DNA of 64,000 nucleotides from Cutaneotrichosporon cavernicola. Its lineage: Eukaryota > Basidiomycota > Tremellomycetes > Trichosporonales > Trichosporonaceae. Made by a program: the position numbers and the translations under genes. The stretch spans positions 496,001 to 560,000 of the forward strand of contig NC_083393.1 in the NCBI RefSeq assembly GCF_030864355.1. The letters run 5' to 3'. Within the stretch, counting starts at the first letter, position 1, and every line of letters starts with the position of its first letter. This document shows, one piece after another, positions 20,963 to 32,022 of this stretch. Under the pieces are notes generated by a model. That model made no database searches. It was not told where the DNA came from and saw nothing but the letters and a program-made list of their open reading frames with translations.

Positions 20963-23637
20963 ATGTCGCGTCGCAAGGCTTTCGACACGTCTCTCTCCGG
21001 AGGTAATGCCAAGGCTCCACAGAGACAGAGCCAGGTTGCACCGGCCACGACCTCGGCGAACTCCCACGATTACGACCACGTTCATGACGATAACCATGAC
21101 CACATCATTGCTCCCAAGCCCGTGAAGATCGGCAAGACGGTTGCGGCACCTCCAGATGCCGACAGCTCGGTTTGCTTCATTTGTGCAGAGCAGGTCACCT
21201 ACTGGGCTGTGGGCACGTGCAATCACCACGTCTGCCAGTAAGTTTCGCGCGTTGCTCAGGTGCGAGGTCGTGCTGACAAGCAGCGTTTGTGCCATTCGCC
21301 TCCGCGTCTTCTACAAGTGAGTTACATCAACTGACCTTCCCTGACGTTAGGATGATCGAATGTGCGTACTGCAAGACTCTGTGCCCGTCACTCTTGTTCG
21401 CGCGTGAGCAAGCAGCTTTCCCAGTCGGGCCACTCCGCAAACCGTCCAGCGAGCAGAGAATGGAACGTGCACAGGCCGAGGCAGAGAAGCCCGAGAATAA
21501 GGGGAAGAAGTGGTACCAGGGACTTGTTCTTCCGGGAACTCTAGACCTCAAGGAGTTCGAATTCAAGGACGAGAAGCTGGGCGTCGTGTTTGAGGATGAG
21601 GAAGTGGTCAGTTTCTGGTTGTCAGGAAGCTGACAACAGATGGAGCAATCTCTCTTGCTCCTCCGATTCAACTGTCCCTACCCCGACTGCGCGCACATGT
21701 CGAACGGGTGGCAGGCACTCGAGAAGCACACGTTAGCGGAACACGGTCTCGTGTTTTGCAAGTTGTGTACGGGGCAGTTGTCGCGGTTCTCGCACGAGCA
21801 GGTGTTATATCCGCCTCATTTGCTCGCGATACACGACCCATCGCGCTTGCATCGAGGACAGAAACCTCCCCGTCCCAGGTCGGATAAGGAGAGAGAACTG
21901 GTCAAGTCGTGGGACACACCACATCCCGTGTGCGAGGTGAGGTTGTGCGCAGGGTGCGTGCTGACCGCAGTTCTGCCACGAGGCATTCTTTGGTCCCGAC
22001 GAGCTGTTCAAGCACATGCGCGAACGCCATGAGGAATGCTTTGTGTGCAAAGGGATGGGCCACCGCGATGTCTAGTGGGTTGAGTGTGTGAACGCTGCTG
22101 ACGCTTCAGTTTCCAGAACTACGCCAAGTTGGAGAACCATTTCAGGTGGGCGCGTTACTGGTTCGAAGCTAACAACAGCCGCGATCACTTCCCTTGCCCC
22201 TTCCCTATCTGCATCGAAAAGAAGTTTCAAGTGTTTGGCAGCGAATTGGACCTTCGTGCACACATGATGGAGGAGGTGAGTTGCGCTCTATGGCTCTGCT
22301 GACGTCAGCATGGCGAGCAGATGTCGCAGCGTGACCGTGCTCAGGCGCGGCACGTGCACCTCGAATTCTCGGCTCGCCCAGATGCTGGGTCATCGCGTGC
22401 GGGAGGCCGCGGGTTCTCGTTGGGGACACGCGACGGGCCGCAGGCACAGCAACTTTCTGCCCCGCCTATGAACGCCGCGCAGGCCGCGCAACAGCGCCGC
22501 CAAATCCAGACCGACAAACAGGAAGAAGGCCGCCGGCGCAAGGCCTTTGCTACTGGCTTGACCGACGGTAGCGGTCCTGCGACTGCTCCCTCTCCGGCGT
22601 CCAACCCTGCATCCGGCAGACAATCTCCTTCGGAGAGTGCGAGTGGTTTTGCCACCCCACGCGAAGAGGTCGACGACGTTACGGCTGTGCGTCACGCCGC
22701 ACTGCTGTCGCGCGTGTCTATGCTTGTGGGTGACTCCCCCACTAAGCTCGCTTCATTCCGCTCTGCTGTTCGTCAGTTCAAGAACAACGAGTCCAGCGCG
22801 AAGGACATGATCGACACCCTCTTCTACGTCCTCGACCAGGACCGCGAGGCGACTGGCGGTGTGGGTCGTGAGATTGCCAACCTCTTCGACTCGGAGGGCG
22901 AGAAGGAGAAGCAACAGGCGATCCTCACGGCCGTAAACGTGTTCCGCGTTCAGCAGCAGGAGCAGTTCCCTGCGCTCGGCGGTGCGCCCACGGGTGTTGG
23001 GACCAATTGGGCTGGCGTGTCGTCGGGCCGTATTCTGTCGGCCAAGCGCGCGACGCACACTGGCCGCGGGAGCTCGAACTCGAGCGCGGTGTGGGCCCGC
23101 GTCGAGGCGGCTGCCGCACAGCCTCGTGCAACGACGGGCGTGAACGGCCGCCATGTTCCGGGTGCCACTACGCCGCAGCGTCTAGGCCCCTCCAACTTCC
23201 CCTCTCTGGGCGAGGGCAGCTCCTCTCGTTCTGCGACCCACTCCACCCCATGGGCGGGAGGCGGCGCGGGCTCGTCGTCCAAGACGCCCTCTGCCCTGGC
23301 TGGCCCGCAGATTCGCTCGGTCAACCTCCCCAGCGTGTCGTCTGGCAAGAAGCCCACGATCAATAGGGCGTCGTTCCCCTCCCTCCCGTCGAGCGGCAAG
23401 TCGCGCGCCGAGGAGCGCGCCGCGTTGTTCAGCAAGCCAACCGCTCGCGACGAGTCCATCGCGCGCATTAGAGGGACAGCTCCGACGCCGCCCAACGCCA
23501 GCCGGTGGGGCTCGGGCTCAGCTGACGAGGCAGCGAACGGTGTCGCAGACCTGAGCGTCCAGGACGAGGCACCTAAGCCGAGCAAGAAGAAGGGCAAGCA
23601 GAAGCAGCTGCTGTTCAGCGTGAGCGCGCGGCCGTAA
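20963..23637 (+). CDS. HEL2: RING/C2H2 E3 ubiquitin ligase HEL2/ZNF598, ribosome quality control
   Basis: Hel2/ZNF598 senses collided ribosomes and ubiquitinates 40S proteins. After a Ser/His-rich N terminus, the RING is assembled over three exons: CFICAEQVTYWAVGTCNHH, VCHVCAIRLRVFYK (joined by splicing at about 21239), then ECAYCKTLC. The characteristic zinc-finger series follows: FNCPYPDCAHMSNGWQALEK, VFCKLCTGQLSRF, CEFCHEAFFGPDELFKHM, ECFVCKGMGHRDVYFQNYAK, and FPCPFPICIEKKFQVFGSEL. The motif EQVLYPPHLLAIH lies between fingers. The long last exon (from about 22321) is disordered Ser/Pro/Arg-rich and ends with the family-like basic tail KPSKKKGKQKQLLFSVSARP. The order and spacing leave little doubt about the family. 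Confidence 0.95.
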
Positions 23638-24094
23638 GCTGTTGTTAAAGAAGGGGCTGTCTGCATCCTACTGGATGGGTAGTATAATCTAGGGTATGCA
23701 GTTTGTCATCTCCAACTCAACTGTTGACTGTGATTGTCTCGGCGTACGCGGCGTTCTCGAAGTGGGTATAGCGGAACCATTTTGGTACAGTGTCAGCCCA
23801 TTAGGGATCGGGGATCAGGGGCAAGGACTTGCTCTGAACATTTATGCATAACGCATGCAGGACCCACCCACCAGCTGCCCAGTGTGGCAGTCAAGTTGTG
23901 GCGGCACTGTTTGAGCATGCAACAACGGATGTACCCTTGAGAGAATTGGCCGCGAGGCTCCGGCGAACATTCCGGTTCCCTCCACACTGGGAATATAATT
24001 ATGGATACATGTAGTCATATCCATCTATATCCAATTGTACAACAACCTAATTATACAACAGCGGCACGGGTCGCATCGACAGCGAGCAAACAGA
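23638..24094. other. Convergent intergenic region, no gene
   Basis: The 3' ends of HEL2 (+) and the Lys-rich orphan (-) face each other here. AT-rich stretches near 23990-24060 may hold polyadenylation signals. No RNA gene seen. Confidence 0.5.
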
Positions 24095-25234
24095 TTAGAT
24101 GGCGCGCTCCTTGCCCTTGTCCTTCTTCTTCTTGGCCGAACCCTTGATCGCCTTCGTCGCGGCCCGCTTGGAAGCCGCATCTCGCCGTTTCTGCTCGGCA
24201 GCAGCAGCCTTGTCGGCGACTTTCTTGGCCTTGACCTCGGCCCTGACTGTTCTGGCCCTCTCCTTGACCTCAGCTTTCAAGCGCCTCGCCTCGTCCTTCT
24301 TCCACTGTTTGGAGGCCCCGCTGACGTCGACTCCACTCATTAGGGCTACCGTGTGTTCCGGGACGTTGGCGGAGTAGTTTACGAACCCCCACGTCAGGGG
24401 TTTCCGCCCGTTGTGGCCGGCATCCTCTGGGACGGGGCCCTGCACCCTGGGGAAGAAGGGATCCCCAACCTGCCCGAACTCGAGTGCCTTCCGGTCGCCG
24501 TTCAAGCGGAGGTCGGGCCAAACTGGCGCGGTCAATCGGTGGGAACCGTAGTCCTTCTCCTCGGTGGTGGCCATGTTGGCCTTGCCGCTCGATGCGCCCA
24601 CTCGCCTCGAGAGTGATTCTCCCTGGCTGACAGTCAAGGACTCATGCCACTGGGATGAATCTGGGAGCGGCGTGGCGACCACCGAAGAGAGCGGCGTGGC
24701 GACCACCGAAGAGAGCGGCGTGGCGACCACCGAAGAGAGCGGCGTAGGGGGAGACGGCGTGGCTTCGGCACCGTCGGCCAGGTTACGGTAATATACCTCC
24801 AGCTGGTGCTGGAGGTCTACCTGGTCAAAGGATGCGGCGGGGAGGCTCTCTGCCAGCGCCAGGAGCTGGTTCACTGCGCTGGGCCCTGGAGCGTCGGTAC
24901 CATGTGAGGGCTGGAAGAAGGTGTGCGCGGCAAGCGGAGCAGGTGTGTCGGGGGGCCCGAAGCATGATGCGAAATCGAACGGTGCTGCTGGCGGTAGCAC
25001 CTGGAGCGGCGCCGGTGCGTTGACGTGGGGGGCGTCGGCGGGGCAGTGCTCCTCCTCATTGACCATTGAATTGAGAAGCTGTGCAAACTCATCGTCGGGC
25101 AGAATGTACTCGTCGAGCATTCCCTGGTCGATGTCGAAGTTGTTCGCCCAGTAGGAGGGGCCCGGGATGGGAAGCATGTCGGTGACTGGCTGAGTCTCGC
25201 GGAGGTAGGCGGTGACGAGAGCAGTGGAGAACAT
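24095..25234 (-). CDS. Orphan protein with Lys/Ala-rich basic C terminus and internal octapeptide repeat
   Basis: A single-exon frame of 379 residues begins MFSTALVTAYLRETQPVTDM. The first 130 residues are acidic and hydrophobic (DQGMLDEYILPDDEFAQLL, resembling acidic activation segments). The middle carries three copies of TPLSSVVA encoded by a perfect 24-bp repeat. The last 70 residues form a long basic Lys/Ala/Arg helix (KWKKDEARRLKAE onwards, ending KKKKDKGKERAI) likely to act as a nuclear or nucleic-acid-binding tail. No known domain was recognised. Coding potential is supported by the long uninterrupted frame, sensible composition and an ATG shortly after a leader. An acidic N terminus with a basic tail would suit a transcriptional regulator, but that is inference. 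It marks the left border of the 9.4-kb gene desert. Confidence 0.65.
   Translation of the reverse strand: MFSTALVTAYLRETQPVTDMLPIPGPSYWANNFDIDQGMLDEYILPDDEFAQLLNSMVNEEEHCPADAPHVNAPAPLQVLPPAAPFDFASCFGPPDTPAPLAAHTFFQPSHGTDAPGPSAVNQLLALAESLPAASFDQVDLQHQLEVYYRNLADGAEATPSPPTPLSSVVATPLSSVVATPLSSVVATPLPDSSQWHESLTVSQGESLSRRVGASSGKANMATTEEKDYGSHRLTAPVWPDLRLNGDRKALEFGQVGDPFFPRVQGPVPEDAGHNGRKPLTWGFVNYSANVPEHTVALMSGVDVSGASKQWKKDEARRLKAEVKERARTVRAEVKAKKVADKAAAAEQKRRDAASKRAATKAIKGSAKKKKDKGKERAI
24665..24746. repeat. 24-bp coding tandem repeat, three perfect units plus partial
   Basis: Units at 24665-24688, 24689-24712 and 24713-24736 are identical, followed by ten bases of a fourth. On the minus strand each encodes eight residues (TPLSSVVA), so copy-number change preserves the frame. 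Confidence 0.95.
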
Positions 25235-28200
25235 TGGATTGATGGGTAGGTTGTTGTGGTGTAACAGAGTACTGGGTTAACAATGTGAGGACTGGATGAA
25301 GAAGAGTTTAGAGAGGCCAGAAGGCTTTTTATTCTCTGGTCTGCAAGAGAGACGGGCAAGTTTGTCCTCGCGCGCTGGCATCATCCATAACTAACAGCAT
25401 GAGTCGACTGGATAATTCCCAAGATAGTGGCAAGCATCCAGGGTTGGTATGAGACAGGTCGGCACGCCACGGAATAGATGGAGCTGTTGTTTAAGGTGAA
25501 TGTGCGATGCATCGAACGTGCGCACAATTCAAGGGACTTGAGTACTACAACAGGAACAAGGCCTCGGGCCTTGCGCTCTCTGTCAAGTGGGATAGTGTGT
25601 TTTTTTTTTTTGCTTCCTCAGGTGTGGGATCTGAGATGGCGTCGCGGCGGGGGGATTTGTTCACCCTCCCGTTGGGAATCACCGATTGCCCGGTGAGTGA
25701 GGCCGCGGAGTTCACACTGCAATGACTCTCTTTGATAGACAACGACTTTTGGGATATAACGGATCGGACAAGGTGGCTGTCAAAAGCGTCGGAGATGCCG
25801 ATGTTTTTTCAGCGAGCAGGTAGCTCTCTTTGTGCATTGAGCTCCGTAATTTTCATGGGCGTTCCCCAAGATTGTGGTAACTGGCCTATGGTTTGGTCTT
25901 GGAGCAGTGTTGCTGGAACGGGCTCGACGACACTGTTGACGGTGGGTACGAGGCCTGTGTTCCCTGGGTGGACGGCTTGACGCCCGCGACGTGGCTGCTT
26001 TTCTCTCCGAACTCTCCCCAATTGTTCCGGCAATATTTATTATTTGAATAGGGAGCAGGCCTCTATTGGTTCGCTGGAGGCATGTGACATGGGTAAGATC
26101 GGGCCCAGATACCCCAAGATCCTAAGAGGCTCGACAGCAAGTCTAAAACCCCAGCGTGACATCCAGAATTCCGTAGGCCTTCCCCGACCACCGCGCGGTG
26201 GATTGGTGCGAGATCAGGGAGTGTGTGTGTGGCGCATACTTGGACTGTAGACTGTCGGGCATGTCGGGGCGTTGTCAGATCTGAGAACGGATTTGCGGTA
26301 TTGTGTCGGATCGCAAGACGGAAGATTGGTGCGGCGGTGGCCCAGTCCCTTTCTTCCATGAATTGTAAGACGGTGAAGTGAGGAAAAGCAGAATGGTTTA
26401 AGGTGAGTGACAAACTAGTGGTGAGACTGCCCGTTTGGCAAATGAGGGGTGTGAGACTCTGAGCCCACCCGTCAAGATCATCAACCGATCAACGGATCAA
26501 CCGATCAACTGACAAATCAAGGCATGTGTGGGCCGTGTGGGAGGTGGTCTAACAATTCTTCCAGGCTTGTGTTGGTATTGTTAGGCCGTTTGGTGGAAGT
26601 GTCTAGATTGCTGCTCCGATCCGACTTTTATTTGGTACCACCGCTCCATGACGTTGCAGGCATAATCTAACAGTGGCAAGCGTTCCCCGCACATTGGGGC
26701 ATGCTGGAGTGGTGTTGGGGTAGTGTTAGAGAGGCTGGGAGAGTGGAGACCTCGATGGGCCGTCGGGGTCACGGCGTCGGGGCGCAGAGCCCCTCCTGGC
26801 TCATCGTCCGTCCAGCCCGCACAGCGGTGACCCCAAAGACCACCAAAGGCTCAGCGGATGCCCTATGGCTGCCTAATATGCATGTTGACCAGGTGAGGCG
26901 AAAGGTGAAATGTGGTGTGGCTTGGGGTCACCGATCTCCTCGACCGCCCAAGGCTCGTCTGATCGTCTGGACGGCGTCAAGGGCCCCAGTGAACCTGCCA
27001 GGTATGCCCTTAATCACGCTAGGTTTGTTATTGTTGCCCAACTGCCAAGTTCAATGATCAGCGTTCGTCATGAACGATTAGAGTTCCGACATGGGTCACA
27101 CCCGACACACGATCTACCTTTTCTCCTTCCACGACATCTTCGATCTGCTTTACTCCTCTTATCTTTGATACCCTCTTTCCAATTCCACATCCGCCCAGCC
27201 CAACTAGCGGCGTAGTTCGCGAGCCCCAAGCTGTCCCGAATGACGACTACACTCAGCCCAAGCCGAACTCCGTTCTGTTCCCCTTCGTCATCGCACCCTT
27301 CCCCGCGGCCCTCCCCTCTCCTTCCATCTTCCCCGTTTGTCACTCTTCCAACCTCATGGAATCCCTCGAGGCCGAAGGACTGCCCAGTGAGTTTCTCAGC
27401 ACACTCCTAAAGGTCATACGCATCACGCGGGCGTTGGGCCCAGGTGCATCCCGCACTTTCTCCCCCATACCCCCTTTCGTATTTGCTCGAAGAGCCAAGA
27501 CGTTCTGCCATTGCAACTGAGCAGAACGATTACCTGAGGGCTTGTGCTGCAAGTACTTCCCTTTCCATTGTAATGCTCTCCCTCTCTCTGTCTATAGTTC
27601 TCCCCTTTTCTATTCGAGGACGCTGAAGAGCCGGGATGATGGAGGGGAATGATGGGGGTCCGTCGTTCCCCAATCCTCGCCCCTCATTGCTACGCCCTCG
27701 TAATTGGGAGGGCAACGGCAAACAGGAACATGCCCTTTCCGTGGTTTGAGTATTCAGAGATCGGCCAGAGTGCAGGACAGCGAGGGGTGCAATCGATCCC
27801 TCCCGTGCAGATCTCCAATCTCGACCACTGGTTTCCAACCTGCTTCCCACCAACCACTCCCCGCAACCACCGGATCAAGCGTCTCGAGAACGCTGAATAT
27901 CATACCATTCAGCAGGCTCCAGCTAAACCCCGCCAGTGCTGCGTGGCACCTTGGGTCAGCTGTCGGCAAGGCGACCGTTACCGAGGCTTGGGGCGTAGCC
28001 ACCCCAATTCCCACAATCCAGACTAGGACCCGGAGACATCGAGGCTGCGGCTCAATTATCCCATTTTTTCCACCATCCAAGAGGTGATCCCGAAGTCTTT
28101 GATCCACGCGGATGTCGACATCATTGTCACTCATTGAATGGGAGACGGCAGACTGCTCCGCCGGCAAACCAATATGGTACACCACCAGCGGCCCAGTACT

Positions 28201-31200
28201 GCGCGCCTTCTACTTGAGGGGCCGGGAAACTCAACGCAGAGGCACAGCAAAACTAGGCCTTCCCCCGCAGCAGCTTATTCTTCCTCTGCACTACTTTTCC
28301 GCCAGTTGTTAGGAGTGGAAAACCCCTCAACAGGCCGCGGGGTGTCTCGAGGTGAGTTCCTTCTTTCCCTTTCATGTTCCACTGTAGAGCCCTTCCTGCT
28401 GCCCATCCGCCGACCACCCTTGCCAAACCCCCGGGATGCGTAGAGGAAGCTGGGCAAGAATGCGCAATATGGCCCAACTGTGTCAGCCGGGGGACAGCTA
28501 ACAGAGGGATTGTCACATCGATGGGACAGACGTGACCGACTGCACTCTGTCCTGCAGACGGCTTCGCTTAGCGTCCCAGTCCTTGCAGCTCTCCACCCAT
28601 CTGATTAAGGGCTTTCCTGTGTGGTGGGTACTCCTCGCTCATCCAGCACCTCCTACGTACTGGATGTACCCCTGTGTTGTTGAAAGTCAACACCCATTCA
28701 ATTGTTCCCACTCCTCCCCTGATTCCCACCACCCGGCCGTCATTTCTTTCTCGTTCTCTCTTCGACCCACCCTCCCTCATTGACTGTCACTGCAGCCTCC
28801 TTTCCCCCGTCTTGGTTGGAACCGATGTGTAATGCTTAGGCTTGCAGGTGGACGGGCAACAGCCAGCCGCCGGGCACCTCAGGCATTTTGCCCAGTTCGG
28901 CCCTCAGCGTCCACAGCTTCGCCCTCAATACCACGTCCATCTACCTGAACAAGACCCAACATGGTGACCCGATCCCCACAGACGCACATCCCTCGCTCGG
29001 GCTGACGTACCTCAAACCCTGATCAACAGCTCACGAGCGGAACTCCACACGGCAAAACAAGCCAAGGAATGCGTAAGCATTCGCTCTCACGATAATATTG
29101 GCCGCTAACACACGCGGCACAATTGCCATTAGCTTTTCCAAGCGGCACCATTAGCGTTTCAAAACGGTTGGAAAAAGTGTTACCAACGGCCGGCGAGCGT
29201 CAGCAAATTTCGTCAGCTTCGTCTTGTATCCATCTCTCGAACTCACAGTATGGCTGTGACCACCACTCAAGACCGATTAACATGTCTCGTCAGCCTGGTC
29301 AAGATAACGTCGCGCTGGTGACTCCAGCGGTTATGAGTGTTCCATCGCAAACCGGTAGTGCACGCCTGAACCTCCCAGGCCGCAGTGAACCTCTCACCAT
29401 CAAGGACAGAAAGAGTGGTTTCGGTAGCAACCGAAGCAGCTGTAAGGTGAATGCGCGCGATCTCTACTGGTACTTACCGTGTGATCAGGGCGAGAGGCCA
29501 CATTCCTAGGTGGTCGAAAGGCATGCGTCCACAAACCTTTCGAACCCAAGCTCTCTCAAGAATGGCTCCTTCTTGTGGCTCGTGGCTGATCTGGCCCAAG
29601 CTCTCGTCACTCATTCTCCGAATCAAGCCCCCCTTCAAAGCAGGCTCTTACGAGCACACCTCTGTGAGTGAAGGAATCCCAGTGAGCATGGTGGATGATG
29701 ATTGTTTGTCGTCGATCATCCACCACCGAGGAAAAGGAGCCACTGCGAATCACCTGTATCACAACTGGGACTAAATTTTGGTCAATGTTGTTGTGAGCTA
29801 CCCAGGGTTACTGATGCTGCGTTCTTAAGTGGTGTCTTAGCTTGCTTCGATTAGTAGCAAGCCCGCACCAACTAGTGTGTTGACTGGTTTCAGGATTCTT
29901 CCCCGTCAAAGAGCTGGTCGATCAGCCCACTGTTGTTCTTGATCTTCGCACCGGTGTCAACCAGACCGGAGAAGTCTCTCCTGTCAGAAGCACCAGCAAT
30001 CCCCAGGCGGGGCTGCGTAGAGTCCAGCACAGCAGGCATTTGTTTCTTTCCCTCGTGAGTTGCAGTGTGGGCAGGTATCCTGGAGGATTGCGCAATCCCA
30101 AGCTTAATCTCGAGGCGCCTTAGCGACATGGTGGCTCCTTTGTATGACTTGAGAAAGGGGCGCCTCTCAAAGGTGACGATGATGCCGCGAGGCATTTTGG
30201 TGTTACAACGCGGAATGGGCACTAAATGCCCCCAGAAACCACTCGCACCGTTAGACCAGTCACTCCCAAGACTTTTGAGGTCGTGTTATGCCACCGGGGC
30301 CTTGGGCAATGTTCGGAGGACACTCCGTGTTGGAGAATACGTCCTGTCCTTACCGCCATAAGCATCTCGTTCCACAGATCCGAGTACCCGCAGCGCGTCT
30401 GCAGCTCTGGGTTCCAGCCCACCCATTCTGTGGACAGGACGATGAAGAGCGAGAACCAATTGAAACAGGATGGGAAGGGTAGCGGCGTTCTGCCCAAGTG
30501 GTAGAGGGCCGGAAAGGAGATCGGTGTGGTTGATATGAGAAGTCTGGGGTTACTCCTCCACTCTTCGACTCCCAATCACCCCTGCACTTCTTCGTCGGCT
30601 CTTGTCATCAAGTCGCCGCTTGGGGTTTGTTTTTGGTACCGTTCCGTCACAGAACCTCAACCTCGAAGGATTGGAGCCCGTGGGATTGAGGGGATAGCGT
30701 TTAACAACGCTCGATGAAGATCGCCATGGAGCCAAGGTGGATCCTCGCACCCCCGCCTGTTCGCCGGTTCGCCCCCTCTTCTTGACATAGGACCTGCTCT
30801 TGTGCCCACTCTCATGTCAGATGCTGGCAAGTTCACCAACGCTGTTGTCTGCAGGGTTCACGCCGATAGAGGTACCTCTCTATCAAGCATCCCAGTGTCT
30901 GCGGGAAGGCGTGTAGGAGAAACCAGTTGCAGTGAACCTCAAGCCCAACGGCGGATCACGACGGGTTCAAGGGGCAATCTGGCACAAGCACGTCCAGAAG
31001 ACGACCGTCACCCCGTCTCGAGGTGGTTCGGGGACGGATCGACGAGTTGTGAAGACGTGTCGAGACGGCAGTAGGTGATGTCGTCCCGCGACTTCGGGGA
31101 GGTGATAGTTGGCCTTTGAAAATGAGGAGACCAGTAAAGGTTGGGCTTCAGCTTTTGTTGGATAACCTCGAAGGCTCGTTCACACTAAGGATGGATCGAA

Positions 31201-31930
31201 TCAATTCAAACCTGTCTCACAGTTATTATATTCTGCATCCTCTTCATACCTATTACAATGGCTTTGTACTCTGGTACTGGGCGAACGACAGGGGCCAGCG
31301 GGTTTAGGACTTGGTTGTTTCCTCATCGTCTTCTTCCTCGCCGCCCAGTCAGCGAGGTTAACGGAACTCCTCCAGCAGCCCACGGCGGTAAGGCGGACGC
31401 ATGGGCGATTGTGATGAAATTTCTCTGTGGGCTGTGTGCGTCACTCAATTCTTGAAAGTTGGCCTCGTTTGCCAGATTTTACCGCAAGCGGCGAATATAG
31501 TGCATGTAAAGTCTTTACTAATGCGCGCATTGTTTCTTAATTGTCTATTATCAATGGAAGGACTGCAACATCCTAGTCACCAGTGTTGTCTCAACAGGTC
31601 TTACATACCCCGGCCACCACGTATGCATTCTCCATGATACTCAGCGGATTGGCGCAGGGGTTACTGCGAACGTGGGGTATAAACAACCGTTTTCGAGAGT
31701 CGAACGCGTTGCCTCATACCTTCATGCGCGTAACCTATCCATCGATCCATCCTCCAAGTATGTTACAATACTCCGCCTGAAGCAACTTGTTTAAAAGGGA
31801 AGCGGCTAGCCCTCGGTCGCATCGTAGCGAGTCGGTCAGGATGCTGACTGCAAGCTCATCTGGCCGAGTCATCATCAGCCGCTAGCCAGAACCCACGCCA
31901 ACTCATCAGCCAGCACCCAAGCCCACGCCC

Positions 31931-32022
31931 TCTTCTCTTACCGCACCCAACGACCAAAGGACAGCACGCGCAGCTCGTCTCGGCCAGCTTTGACTGGCTC
32001 GTTCTGTGCAATATCAACAGTC
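31931..32022. repeat. 92-bp dispersed repeat, copy A
   Basis: Aligned with 34556-34647 this segment differs at 8 of 92 positions (about 91% identity), seven of them transitions. At the position of the start codon of the gene at 34636 this copy reads ATA. Flanking sequence is unrelated, so the similarity is a discrete block. Confidence 0.93.

Noticed and set aside
27357..27520. Mating pheromone precursor with a CaaX end
   Set aside because: The terminal CHCN lacks the aliphatic residues, no pheromone receptor or other mating-type gene is visible nearby, and splicing is hypothetical.
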